In this document: positions 37,501 to 49,149 of the stretch, one piece after another
Layout of the letters: each line of letters starts with the position of its first letter
Position numbering within the stretch: the first letter of the stretch is position 1
Source of the DNA: Sitta carolinensis
Taxonomy: Eukaryota; Chordata; Aves; Passeriformes; Sittidae
Assembly (NCBI GenBank): GCA_032173965.1
Contig: CM063284.1
Span: 64,850,863 to 64,914,862, forward strand
Reading direction: 5' to 3'
Length of the DNA stretch: 64,000 nucleotides
The notes under the pieces: generated by a model
What the model was told of the DNA's origin: nothing
Databases searched by the model: none
Seen by the model: the letters and a program-made list of their open reading frames with translations, nothing else
Made by a program: the position numbers and the translations under genes

Positions 37501-38703
37501 GCAGCCATAATTTCTCTTGCTATCACTGTAACTGGATTTAACTACTGACAAGTTTTAGACAAATTTTTCAGAAAGTGCCAGCAAAAGATCTTGGTTGTAA
37601 CAAGGGCCCTAATTCTGTTTTTACAATGATGACATTAAACAGGAGCATGTCTTAGCCTGGGAAGCCTCTAAGCAATACCCATGGCTTTACCCTAAACTCC
37701 AGGCAAGGACTTCTGAGGTTTTGGGTCAGACAATATTTGACTGTTTCATGACATAGGGGTTATTGTCCCTGTCTTCTCTAGAAAATAAATGGGGCACTCG
37801 TCCCGTGCCAGTCCAATAACAGGACTTCCCCTCTGTGCCAGCACAACCCCATTGACTGTGTTTCATGGACAGGGTTGCAGTACATCTGTCTGTGCTAGAT
37901 GCAGCTGCAGGTTTTATGCCCACAAGGTGTGGGTGTACACTTGTGTGTGTGAAGGGCTGGGAAATTCAACCCCTCTGCCGTCAATGTGATTACTTCAAGC
38001 TATTCTTCAAACCTTAATGACTGAAGTGGGGGAAATAAGAGAAAGAGAAGAAGGTAATAGACTTCGTCACAAGAGCAGCCATGTCCCTGCAATTCTTGGG
38101 GTTCAAACAATAGATGAGACAGAAGAAAGAAAGTGTGATGCCAATCACTGTTTTCAATATCCTCCCACGTAGCAACTGCTTCTATTGAGTCTTTCTATTG
38201 TGAAAACCCTTCTTTCGCTGCCAACAGAGCGGGAGCTCTCAGTGAGCCTTGGCTCCCAGAGGAGAAAAATACTGTGCTTTGGTCACTTACAGTGAAAATT
38301 TGTTTATACCTTGAATTTGCTGGAGTGCTGCACTGGTCAGGGGCTTGGCCCTCCAGAGAGAGTGAGCTGCAGCTTGGCTCCTTGCCATAAGAGAGACCCC
38401 ATTCTTCCTCTGAAGTTAACCAGCAGGTCCTTACCAGCCCTTCTTACCAGTCTTACTGCATTCAGGGCTTGAGCTCTCAGAGCAGATAGGTTGGCTGAGA
38501 AAAAGTGGCCACAGACCATGAGGGTCCAGAACTCTTCCCTGTCACCTCAACAAGGGTGACATCCTGACTTGGCTGGTTGCAGCTACCTTGTAGTTCCCAA
38601 GTGACATCTGGTGATCTCTGCCACCAAAGCTATTGGAATGAGCTTCCAACTGTACTACACCTGGACTTTGACAAAGTTTGTACCTATAGCTGAGCTCTGC
38701 TTC
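34593..38703. other. Unique non-coding DNA
   Basis: No transposon or exon is recognised with confidence. On the minus strand a short interval at 38448-38494 is bounded by a good acceptor (GGCCACTTTTTCTCAG) and a CTG|GTAAGA donor, probably chance at 47 bases. Confidence 0.5.
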
Positions 38704-38728
38704 TTGAACTCACTTTAAGTGAGTTCAA
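38704..38728. repeat. Perfect inverted repeat, 12-base arms, 1-base centre
   Basis: TTGAACTCACTT and AAGTGAGTTCAA flank a single T. There is no neighbouring repeat family. Confidence 0.92.
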
Positions 38729-39206
38729 ACAAATTTTTGTAGAACAAAAGAGAATTTACATTCTCTAGGAAATGTGATAAGAATGACATTACAGAAACCT
38801 GAATTTAACTTGAAAAATATGATAGCATATGAGCAATTTGCAAGGGAATCCCTGTAAAAAACATGTTACTAAAACTGACTTTTAAAAAAAATAAATTCAT
38901 TAAAAGCGGAGCTAAGCAGGTCCAAAGAATATGTATTGCAGATTCTTAATAGAATTTTCTAATTTTCCATTATAGTTTGGAATGATCTTCAGTGTGGGAG
39001 AAAGGAGAGAAGCAAAAGACCTGTTAACACTCCAGCAGAAAACTTCACTGACAAATTGACAAATTACTACATGCATTTTCAACTCAGGAATAAAACAGCA
39101 GAACAAACATTAGCAACAGTAAACCACTGGAATGTCAGAGACTAAAGTAATGGTTGAAGGTACCCTTCCTCCAACTAAATGGTTGACAAAGGATTTTGAA
39201 AGATTG

Positions 39207-39224
39207 ACACATGTATACATGTGT
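39207..39224. repeat. Perfect 18-base palindrome
   Basis: ACACATGTATACATGTGT equals its own reverse complement. Alternating purine-pyrimidine steps make it a candidate for cruciform or Z-like DNA. Confidence 0.9.
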
Positions 39225-39309
39225 ATAGATCAACCGCAACAACAGCTGTGCTGTAGTATGACTGCTTTGTTATTTCTTTATGAGAATATTGGTTATAAAG
39301 TAAAATTAC

Positions 39310-39334
39310 AAAAAAAAAAAAAAAAAAAAAAAAA
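39310..39334. repeat. Poly-A run (25 bases)
   Basis: An uninterrupted A run, a simple homopolymer. Confidence 0.95.
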
Positions 39335-40861
39335 GAATAATGCTATGACAAATTGGATTGCTTCTGCAGTTTTCATTATTGGTCAGGAAGCTGGTAATTG
39401 AAGGATCATTAAGATGTGAAAATGTGTCTTAAAATAACTTGTTCAGCAAAGAGGCCCTTTTATTGTTTTTTTTTTTTCTCTGAAGACCATCTCTAATATT
39501 TCTCAGAGCTGCAATATGCTGCAATGTGCAAGTCCTTCTGGCTCTGCTAGAATTTACTGAGTGAGCAAAATAGCTTCTTGATAGATTGAATTTAATGAAC
39601 TTGCATGGAAAGACTTAATCACAGGACTAAAGGAGGGCTCTCTGTGGCCCAGACCACCTCTGTACAGCTGCTGAAGGCATGACAGCTTGGTGGAGACACT
39701 ACAAAAACAGGGGTCCCAGGGTTTCAGAAGAATGAAAAGCTGCAAATAGCTGGCTTAGGGATTTAAAAGAAGGGCTTTCAGAGCTGCCCTTTAAACTTAG
39801 CAGTAAATCCAAACAAAATCCCCTAAAAGAGAAAAGCTGGAAATTTGCACCTGTCTTTATTTAAAACCAGCTTTCCAGCTTCTCTCTTCTCCCTTGACAG
39901 GAAGCATGCCTTGAACATGAAACAAATTCCAGGTATTGAGCCTTCACTGTTGCTTTTCTTTGGTTTTTCCCTACCCTCCAGCAACTTCAGAGCTGTGAGA
40001 CATCTATGAAGTCCTTACCCCATTTTCAGAGCGGCAAACCCTCTTCCAGGCCAGTTTGGGGCTGTGTGGGGGAAGCACAGCAAGGCACAGAGCAGCCCCA
40101 CAGTGATTTGCTGTGCCCCTCTTGGGTAGGTGTGATACCCTCCTTCAACGGCAACCCACCCAGAGACCTTCATATGTGTGGTGATATGATCCTGGCTGCT
40201 CATGGACTCAGGATAAGCAGCATGGTGTCACATTATGGCTGCAGTGGGATTGCAGAAAGCCCTCATGCTGTGGGGTGGATGCCTCTGGGTGCAGGACAGC
40301 AGACAAAGAGGAAAGTCTGCTCTCTGTAGACCCTCATGTCAGCAACATGAGCTCAAATCTTTCCTATCCTCAGTGCAGGTAATTATGCCCTCCCACTGCT
40401 TTAAACAAAAATACATTCTTCTCTTTCAAACAGTCAGGTTTTGAAAAACTTTTTTTTCTGCCCACCTTAGCTCATATCAATCAGGCTTTACGTAACTGTG
40501 GTATTTTAAGAAGTAACACCTACTCTGCAGAAGAGCTATTAGCAAAGGCCAACTTAAAAGGAAAGAAGGAACATGGAATGTTATGTTCTGTCTAAGGACA
40601 ATATTTTAACAAATAGAAATCAGAAGGAAAAACTAACCCGGAGGGAAAAAATGCCACAGAAGGAACCTTTGTACTAAATATAATTCAGTTTCGTAGAGCC
40701 ATTCCTGGCCTTAATTCTGTTTTCACTTTCAATGTACTACAGAAGAGGGCAGTATAAACCCAGTGTTTGCATGTAGTAACAAGAATATTTCTGTGGTAAC
40801 ATCGACAGCATTGAACCTTAAATTAATGTTTCTCTTAATACACTGGGGAAGAATTAATTCA

Positions 40862-40887
40862 AGAACAGAACTAGATAGTTCTGTTCT
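40862..40887. repeat. Perfect inverted repeat, 12-base arms, 2-base centre
   Basis: AGAACAGAACTA and TAGTTCTGTTCT flank a central GA. The outer AGAACA and TGTTCT are steroid-receptor half-sites, but they are 14 bases apart rather than the usual 3, so a hormone-response element is not supported. Confidence 0.92.
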
Positions 40888-42074
40888 CCTGTGGTTCACA
40901 CAATGGAGGATTTTCTAGTCTGAGTCTTTAAAAGGACAGAACTGGGAGTCTTTTTTCACTCTGCATTTTCTGTACATAGGATCTGTAAATCCAGCATATA
41001 ATACTGCATATTGTGAAGCATGCACATCAGAAATACCAAACAAGCAAGATCAGAGTCAGACTTCAGCAAAGAATAAGACAGGCAATTTCAGCACAGCACT
41101 TTTACTTACTCCCATGGAGAAAGATAGGAAGGCTGTGTTAGGAAGAGAATGATTCTCCAGGAGTTCTGCTTCAGCTGGTTTTGACCAAGTGGAACATCCA
41201 GCTGCAGGGATGGGTAGAGCAGCTGGAAGACTCCTGGTGAAAGAGCTCTAGATACTGCTTTCAGATTGCAAAAGGGTTTCTGTAAGTTATCACACTAACA
41301 CAAACTTGAAAGGGCTGTATGAACAGAGAGGAATAGAGGCCAGTATCCCTCTGGCTAGTTGTTTAAAAATATAGAGGTACCTAACCTTGTCTGCTAAAAT
41401 TACCTCACCACCACAGCACCACAGAGCTGTAACACCTTCCAGCTGTAATACAAGTCATGGCTGCAGTGGCAACATCGCTGGGTCTCACCAGGGTCTGAGG
41501 AAATCAGGAAGAGATGATACTTTTAATCGACTTGGTACTCTTAGAAAAAACAGACAAGCTCAAGGATATAATCATGTCAGGCCTTTGAGGAGTTAAGTTT
41601 GCAGAACACTTTGCACTTCTTCCCTTCCACAGCACTTTCTCTTACATAATAGTTCAGCTTCCCTTATATAATAGTAACTTTCTAAAATCTCCTTTTATTG
41701 CTGATTTTTTAAAATGGTTTGCAACTCTCAGAAGACAAATTTCTCTGTGAACTATGACAGGAAACATCAGACAGCTTGTGGAGGTTGTGTGTGCAGAAGG
41801 AAGGAAAAGTTTCCTCCAAAAGCTGGAAGGAAGGGGATGAAAATACTATTTATACTATCACAGGCTTAAAGTTATAATTTGACATTTAAAATGTACTCAG
41901 TGAGAAACTTGTATAAAATCAACTTTGAAAATTTAACAGGATACCACAGGGACTGTAGGTGGTTACAGTCTAATAGAGAATTTCATAGAAGCGTTTAGCA
42001 AGGATAGTACTCTAATAAAGAGAGTCTATAAAAAGAAGTTTCTGTGAGAATCTATAGGATTTAACAGCAGAAGC
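40888..42074. other. Unique non-coding DNA
   Basis: No supported feature is seen. Confidence 0.5.
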
Positions 42075-42104
42075 GGGGAGAAGGGGGGAGGCAGGGGAAC
42101 AGGG
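42075..42104 (+). other. G-quadruplex-forming motif
   Basis: Four G tracts of 4, 6, 4 and 3 bases are separated by loops of 4, 5 and 4 bases. This satisfies the common rule of four runs of at least three G with loops of 1-7. It sits in a short purine-rich tract with no CpG island around it. Confidence 0.75.
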
Positions 42105-43280
42105 AGAGAGAAGATGTGACTTAAGTAATGTCTGCTGAAAATTGCATGTTTTACAATTTTGTGTAGGTGGACTCTAAACATTTTAATGATGCAAACGTCA
42201 GATTTGGATGTCAAGTGTCCCAAAGCATGAAATGTGGAGATGAAGGGCTGGAGTTTCTGCCCATCTGCAGCAAAATTGTGTTGCTATTGATAGGCTTGCT
42301 TTTCTCAAATCTAATATGCCTTCATTGCTTCGTACAAACAGCATGTCTATAGCTGAATGCAACTGAGTCATATGAGCACTGCAGTTTTCCTTAAATTAAC
42401 AGGACTTGAAAATCCTACCTTTTCACTATGAAAGAAGCTAGTTAGGTAGATAGTTAGATTGCCTTTCGAAAAATATTGCAACTCCTGTACGAAAGGTGGC
42501 TTTGTAATTCTTGGACTTGAAGATTTTGCCAGTTTAGTGTTAGGTTTGAAATTTTCTCAAGCTCTGCCAAAATTCTCCTCCTCCACTTGCAGACTCTGCT
42601 TGCTTGTGTTTTGACAGGGAGGATCATGACTGGATTTGCTGAGGAGATCCATATTCAGAAGAGGCAGTTTTTAACCCAACCATGCAGTTAACCTGAGTGC
42701 ATTGTAGAAAACATGCTGGTTTAAATGCGTTATGTACATTTACTTCGTCAGCTGTTTTTCATGGATGTCACTTAAACAGTCACTGCATAAGCAGTCTCCC
42801 GTTGATTTAGGTTTGCTGTAGTTTGAAATCCCTGTCAACACCAAGCAGTGTTTGTGAGTAAATAGGTGTGACCATCAACCAGGCTCAGTTTAGAAAAAAC
42901 TTCCTGACATTGCAGTAATTACAGTACAGAGAAAGTATAGTAATCTGGAATAGCTGGAATTGTGTATTATTCTCATCTTTTTAGGCAAATAGGTCATGAA
43001 ATTATTCAGAAGGCAGATTTGTATTATGTTTGTTACGTTTGTTGTCCCAGGAATTTTTTCTGGGTGTCTAAGAATTAAAGTTATATTTTGTCACAAAACT
43101 GAGACTAAAGTTTTCAGGCACTAGAAAGTGCTGATTAAAAATTAACAAGAAACACAGGAGCAAATCTCTCTCTGCCTTGTTAATGCCACTTTCTATGTGC
43201 AATATAGACTGTCGCTAGGAGGCAGCTGTGCCACGGATTACATGGTCCTTTCATTTCTCTATTGACTTTTCTCATAAACC

Positions 43281-43532
43281 TCACATCCTAGGGCCTGGGA
43301 GCTGTGAGACCAGCTTCAGCAGTCTCAGAATGACCTGTAAACCTGACTTGTCCAGGTGATACACGAGATAGCTAATCTTAGCCTTATCAGGTAGCATCTT
43401 GGGTAATTTGAGGTTAAACAGCTCCTGCCCCTTGTGCAGTGTCCCACTCACACAGATCAGCAGTTCTCCGGGGAACCTCGTTGTGCCAGGCAGTATCCAC
43501 AGTAAGTATCCACAGCGCCACTCTTCATCCAA
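43281..43532 (-). other. Coding-like open frame of unknown identity (83 codons)
   Basis: The frame runs from ATG at 43532 to a stop at 43281. Its third positions look coding-like: leucine is mostly CTG, with frequent GTG, AAG and GAG. The peptide is plausible as a folded protein (for example GTLHKGQELFNLKLPKM) but matches no family I recognise. A stop lies just upstream and no clear acceptor precedes it, so it could be a decayed retrocopy or a chance open frame. It overlaps an 11-base direct repeat near its start. Treat as unproven. Confidence 0.15.
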
Positions 43533-44189
43533 AACTGCTACAAACTGCTTCTCTGACCTACTCCTATCAGTATATCCTTGCCTGCCTTTGGCAGGGCAGT
43601 GAAGTCCTCAGGTGTGTTTTATGCTTTACCCTGCAGGATGCAGCATGAGGACCAAATTCCTTAGAGTGCTGACAGACCCCATCCACAACAACCTCAACTA
43701 GAAACAAACCAGTCAGCTTTTTCCTACCTAAATGCTCACTGTGCATGCCATTAATTCAAATGATTGCAAATATAAGTGCCTTAAGTTCTCCAGGAAGAAC
43801 TCTCAGAAAACAACCCAGTCCTTTAGGAAAACAGCAGAAATCCATCTCTTAGCAGGTAGATTTCCCATAGAGGCTTAAAATTGTGATGTACTGGTCATAA
43901 AAGTGACATTTTTCTAAGAAGTAAGTGGAAAAACATTATGCCATGACTTGGTTGACCATTAGCCATTAACCAGCTGATGCAGTTTTAAATACCAAGTATC
44001 ACACTTCTCCTTTCTACTACTCTCCACATCGTGATGGATAGCATGAAAGATCAAAGCCTGGCTGGCTGTACATGTCCAGACCTTAATGTACTTGAAAGTT
44101 TTGGTGAGGTCTCTAAGAAAAGGGGCCTGGTTGGGCTGATGCTGCTGGAAGAGGAAGGACAGACACACAGAAGCTTGCACAAATAGTGA

Positions 44190-44225
44190 GATAAGGCAGG
44201 GAAAGAGGATAAGGCAGGGAAGGAG
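44190..44225. repeat. Tandem duplication, two 18-base units
   Basis: GATAAGGCAGGGAAAGAG is followed directly by a second copy differing at one base. Confidence 0.92.
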
Positions 44226-44279
44226 TATCTGTCGGGAAAAAAGTGAAACATGCACTTTTTTCTTGACAATCAGTATCAC

Positions 44280-44293
44280 TCAGTAGAGGGCAC
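44280..44293 (+). promoter_or_regulatory. CTCF-like core motif
   Basis: TCAGTAGAGGGCAC matches 13 of 14 positions of the core CCASYAGRKGGCRS. About one such match is expected by chance in 64 kb over both strands, so this is weak evidence by itself. Confidence 0.2.
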
Positions 44294-46149
44294 CAGCACT
44301 TCAGCTTAGTGCCAGACTGTGCCCAGCAAGGCAAGAATTCCTGTGAAAAAAATCCCCCTATTCACACCTGGGAACTAGTATATAAGAAAATATTAAATTG
44401 TGAATAATAACAGTAAGCAGAGTTGCTCTGGTGTAAAGAAAAAAGTTCAGGTCAAAGATTAGGTTTCTAAGTTTGTGTGCAACAAGAAAAACTGGACATC
44501 TTCCTAGCTTCAACTGCAAATGTACTCTGCTGGAAAAATAAATTGAAACACATAAAATAAACAAACCAAATAATTTTTTAAAAAAGAGATTAATTATAAT
44601 TCAGTATACACATCTTGATGGAACAGAAAAAGTGATGTCACAACTAACAACTAATTGACAGAATACTGCTGTTGTTCAGGGCACTTTAGAAGTGAACCAG
44701 CACAGATCCCCCAACTTGAACCTAGGAGAATATTGCAGATGGCTGTTTCTCACACTTATGAGACTTGCTTCCCTTAATGTCTAGAAAAACACTTTCACAC
44801 TTTTCATCAATTCAGGCAAGTTCACCCCACAGCCCCATCCCCACGAGTGTGGAGTTGAACACCGCAGTGTGACTGGCAGGTCACACAGGTACCCTGGTGC
44901 CTCCTGGTTTGGTATTTAGCATTGTGGGGTCAGGGGTTTTGGCTGCCACCAGGATGCCCCGTTCCTGGCATGCTGCAGTGATCTTTGCCTGACCCCAAGC
45001 CTGCCAGGCCTGGTCAATCCAGGACTCTCTGCTGGTCCATCCTACTGGCACTGACCTCAACTTTAAGTCCTAAAAAGTCCTCACCACCCTGAAACACTGC
45101 TCAAAACGGAGTGCCTAGGAATAGGCTTTCCTGAAGTCAACAAGATAACGAGGCCATTTAATCATCCAAAACTATGTGGCCTCAGCTTTATCCCTCAAGG
45201 ATATAAACATCTCTTTTTAACCACGCTTGGCAGCAATAGTCTTTCTCCTGGATTTCAGCTTTCTAAAACATTAATAAGAAAGCTGATCCTTGCATGACTT
45301 GACTGAACATTGAATGGTGCATGGGGAAAGCAACATCTTGTAGAGGCAGAGGTTAAGCCTGTGTCTGGGGCAATGTATTTCAGTACACTTTACACTGTTA
45401 TGTCCTTTTTTGTCAGAAGGGTACATTTTGGAGAGAGGAACTTCTCTATGCTCACGTGTCTTGACAATAAGTAGATCGAGAAATAGGAGGAAAAAAGATA
45501 AAAAGAGTAGAAAAAGAAAAGATACAACTCAGAGGACACCTGAAAATAGCTTGTAAAATGAGACAGGACAGTGCTTGTTCTGCAAGTCTTGGCATGGCTG
45601 AGGGTGTGAGATCTGCTTGGAGGAGACCTATGTTGTCAGGCCCAGGTGGATGTGAACAAAACACGGACTTCTCCAACGGAAGCTGAAGCATAAAACCCCC
45701 AAACCAGCTAGATTCTTATGAGGTTAGCTGGCATTTACTGAGTACTAGTGATTTGCCATAGTCTTCTAGACAAGCATCCTGATGCCTACGTCTATGCATA
45801 TTTAATAAGCCTGGAGGATTTTTTCCAAAGCATCAGTACCAAGAGGGGAAGGGGCAGTAACAACATCCCAGGTGATCCCTTGGATCCAGCTTCCCATGGC
45901 ATTCATATAAATCTCCTCAAACCTAACCCCCACCAAATGCTGCTGAGACCTCAGCCTGGACATTGGGTCTGGTCCTGGAAGCTGTACTTCAGGGAGGATA
46001 GAGGTGAGGCGGTCTGGGAGCAGTGCTGAGCAAGGAGAACAACAAAAGCCTGGGAAATATAGTCTATGAGGAGCAATCGTTTACTGAATAAAAACCACTG
46101 AAAAGTACTGAAAACAGACTCAGAAACTATGTGAAATGTCTAGAAAAAT

Positions 46150-46225
46150 ACCCATTTAAGAGAGATGCTGTAGAAGATCTCCCAAGGCCCTTTTCCATGG
46201 TAACATTATACAATTCTATGACATA
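46150..46225 (+). mobile_element. CR1 LINE 3' tail scrap, sense orientation
   Basis: GTAGAAGATCTCCCAAGGCC, then CTTTTCCATGGTAACATTAT and ACAATTCTATGACA, follow the order of a CR1 3' end (gatgatctccagaggtcc, ttccaacc, then an ATTCTATG tail). Sequence upstream to about 46040 may be a further decayed part but cannot be assigned. Confidence 0.7.
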
Positions 46226-46531
46226 TCAGGTTAAGAGATCAGTCTAGAGTAACAAGGGCAGCAAAGAAAACAGTCTAATAGTTTTATCTGGTTTTTACAG
46301 TCAAGGAAATTGGAAGCAAGGACCTAATCCCTTGACTCTGAGGTATTGCAATTTTTAGATGGAAAATTCTCACAAACCCCCCTGCAACAAAACAAAGGCG
46401 TGTTGTGTTTTAGCCTGAGTACCAGTAAATACATTTAAGTTGCCACTCTTAAGTTTCTCAATGTATAGGATGCAATTTCCTCTTCCTCCCTCCTGTGTCA
46501 CCCAACTACAGCCCCTGCTCTCTTTGCACAG
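46226..46531. other. Unique non-coding DNA
   Basis: Nothing is seen except the pyrimidine tract of the acceptor at its end. Confidence 0.45.
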
Positions 46532-46610
46532 TGCAAACCCAGGCCCTAGCAGCAGGACACTTCAATGAGTGACATGAGCAAATATGCCAAAGCAAGACCA
46601 AAGGCCCAGG
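46532..46610 (+). other. Possible non-coding exon (79 bases)
   Basis: A very good acceptor (GCCCCTGCTCTCTTTGCACAG, split here as GCCCCTGCTC then TCTTTGCACAG, AG at 46530-46531) and a donor CAGG|GTAAGA bound 79 bases with a stop in every frame. Plausible as a non-coding RNA exon on the same strand as the other candidates. Motif evidence only. Confidence 0.22.
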
Positions 46611-48589
46611 GTAAGAATAATCATCAGCTTGGTCTTCAGCTTACCTTGCAACCCTTTAAAGGTGTTAGCAAAACTAACCTGAGCATCAACACACACAGGC
46701 CAGCCCACAGGTTATCAGGATCCTCTCTGTTTTTATTGGTCCCAGCACTGTGATGGCCGAGTCATGCTGGGATGTTAAAAAGAAGGAATTCAGTCAGTAA
46801 ACTTCAGGAAAGAGGGAAGACATCCCACCAAAAATCAAGGCTCCATACTCCAGCAAGACAAGCAAGCCTAGACCACAAAGAGGACAAATGCTCTACTTCT
46901 GCCCCATGCTTGAGTAGCAATGCCTAGAAGGAAGGAAAACATCAGCAAAGCCAAGGAAAACGGGCACGCTGTGGGTACACAATGCAAGAACACAAAGTCA
47001 CTCCCTTTCTCTGTGTGCCTGTTTGTTTCTGTTGTGCAGTCAATTCCTCACACTGACCTTCTAAGGACAGGCACATTAGGGAGTTTCAGATGGTGCTGTA
47101 ATGTCTTGGCCATCGAAAGCTCTTCCTTATTTTGTCTGAAATGTTCTGTGGGTGCTTCCTTTAACAGCTTTACTGGCCCTGCTGCAGATTGTTTTTGTGC
47201 TGGCTTGCAGGAACATCAGGTAGTTTGGGGGTAAGAAGATTTTTTTAGTTTTAGAATCACTAATTTAATAATAGTAACTTATTTGTCAGTTATTATATTC
47301 CTAATGATCCCCCATTCTCTTATTTTCTTAGTCCCACTGATCATACTGAATCATGGTGAGCACTTTGTAACTGTGGAGGGAAAACGCATGTTGTAGGTGA
47401 GAGTTGCCATTCCTAAATCTGTGGCCAGTTTCTGAAAAAAGGAAAAAAACCTTCCAGGGATGCTGCAGAACTCTCCAAAAGGTCCATGTGGTGCAGGTGA
47501 AAAACTGCATGTGAACCCAGCTCCAGGGGTGAACATCTCCCAGAGTCCTGGAAGGAGAAAAAGTTCCAGTACTAGAGGGAGGAAAATTGCCCTCTTCCCT
47601 TGTTCTGAAAGGTTCTGTAGCATTACTGTCCTTCCTGTGGCTTCCTTCGCCTAACTGAACAGCTGCCATGACTATCCTAGACCTGACTGGACATTGAGTC
47701 TGTGTTTGAGCATGAATCTGTGACCTCCAATGCCCATCTTTCAGCCTCATGTGCAATCATAACAGCAATTTTTCCTTCAAGTGAAGGAGACCAAGGAGCA
47801 TCCTAAGGACACCCTAATCCATGAGTACCTATGTGTGTTAACCATGACTGTCACCTCTTCAGAGCCTTCCTTTCCAGTTAAATGAGCATGCTGCTCCAGC
47901 ACTCAGTTCTGGTTTAGCCATATATGGAGGAAACCTTGTGTTTTGTGTCAGGTGGGAGCTCATTAGCCCTCCTGCTCTGTCTCCTGTTCTCCATCCTGGT
48001 TTGCCAACCCTTTTTCCATGAGGCTTTGCCCTCCAAGGAAGTCTGAACCCTGATGTGCTGGAGTTCCTTGCTGCTGTCTGTCCTCTGATCCTCTGCTTTA
48101 TACACCTCATATGTCAGTTAACCTTATCACCTCAGTTTTTCAGAACTGGAATTGTTCTACTATTTGCAATGCATTTTGGTCTTAAAGGTGGCCATTTAAG
48201 ACCAGGCCTGTCCTCCTTGAAAAGCACCCAGAGTCCATACTGTTCTTGCCTGCCAGCATTACCCAAATCTGGTGCTTATTCTTCCACCCAGACCTCATTT
48301 TTATTTCTCTTCCGTTTTAAAACTTGGTAAAACTTAAAAATAGCTCCCTCCAAGTTCAGAGAAAAAGCTCAAGCCAAAAAAAAAAAAAATAATATTGCAA
48401 CAACAAATCAGATAAGATGAAAACAGAAAGGGAAAGGGGGGAGGGCATGCCACAAATTATATCACTGTCAACATGGAAATGCTTAAAGAATGCATATTGA
48501 GAAACAACAGGAATTAAGAGGCCACAGCTGCGTGATGAGAAGTGATAAGAAACTGCGATCCTTTAATAAGGAGTACTAGGAGACATGCT

Positions 48590-48712
48590 TCAAATGCCCC
48601 TTTTCCCCATACCCCCCAACATTCAAAGAAACAGTAATTGCAAGAAAACAACCCCAACCCCCAAAAAACCTGACAAAACAAAACAAAAGCCCAAAAAACA
48701 CCCCACATCATC
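48590..48712. repeat. A/C-rich low-complexity tract
   Basis: Repeated CCCC, CCCCC and AAAAC/AAAACC clusters with few G. It has several C runs but not four within G-quadruplex spacing. Confidence 0.7.
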
Positions 48713-49084
48713 ACAATGAAAAAGAAACCCTTCATTTACCCTTGTTAGGGATTAAACAAGAGTTAAGGTGAATCAATGAGCAAATAAAGTATATATGGTA
48801 AAGGCTTTTAAGACCATCAATGGAAAAAGGAGGAAGAAAAGACAAGGGGAGAGGGTGGTGGTGGCAAATAACAGTATATAACTCTGCAATTGTTACTAGT
48901 CTGTCAACAAACATACTTTAGGGATTTTCCCATTAAGCCAGAGGGATATATAGCGGCAGTAGAGGATTTCAACCTTTCACGTCTATTTAAAGCTGTCCAC
49001 ACACTTTGATTAAAAACACACACAAACTTTCATGTTGGAGGAATCTTAGGTAAATATCTGTTTTAGCAGCCATTTGTTTACTTG

Positions 49085-49149
49085 ATTTTTTTTTTTTTTT
49101 TTTTTGTTTTTTTTTGTTGGTTTGGTTTTTGGTGGGTTTTTCTTTTTTT
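49085..49149. repeat. T-rich tract with GT interruptions
   Basis: A long T run, then T runs broken by G or GG, ending CTTTTTTTG. Confidence 0.9.

Larger units (their letters stand above)
38729..40861. other. Unique non-coding DNA
   Basis: It contains a perfect 18-base palindrome at 39207-39224 and a 25-base A run at 39310-39334. A 107-codon frame at 40006-40329 has no recognisable domain. It follows an acceptor-like CCCTACCCTCCAG (about 39980) and precedes a GCAG|GTAATT donor-like site (about 40379), but it stops before that donor. I do not call it a gene. Confidence 0.5.
42105..46149. other. Unique non-coding DNA
   Basis: No transposon is recognised. It contains an 11-base direct repeat (AGTATCCACAG at 43492-43502 and 43505-43515), an 18-base tandem duplication at 44190-44225, a CTCF-like motif at 44280-44293 and one coding-like open frame at 43281-43532, listed separately. 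Confidence 0.5.

Noticed and set aside
38448..38494. Minus-strand 47-base interval between splice-like motifs
   Set aside because: Very short, with two competing GTAAG donors nearby; such pairs are common by chance.
40006..40329. 107-codon frame between an acceptor-like and a donor-like site
   Set aside because: The frame stops about 50 bases before the donor, so it cannot be an internal coding exon, and the donor (GTAATT) is weak.
40862..40887. Glucocorticoid response element
   Set aside because: The half-sites are separated by 14 bases instead of 3.
47328..47756. 142-codon minus-strand frame
   Set aside because: The peptide is unlike any protein I recognise and lacks exon boundaries; chance is sufficient.
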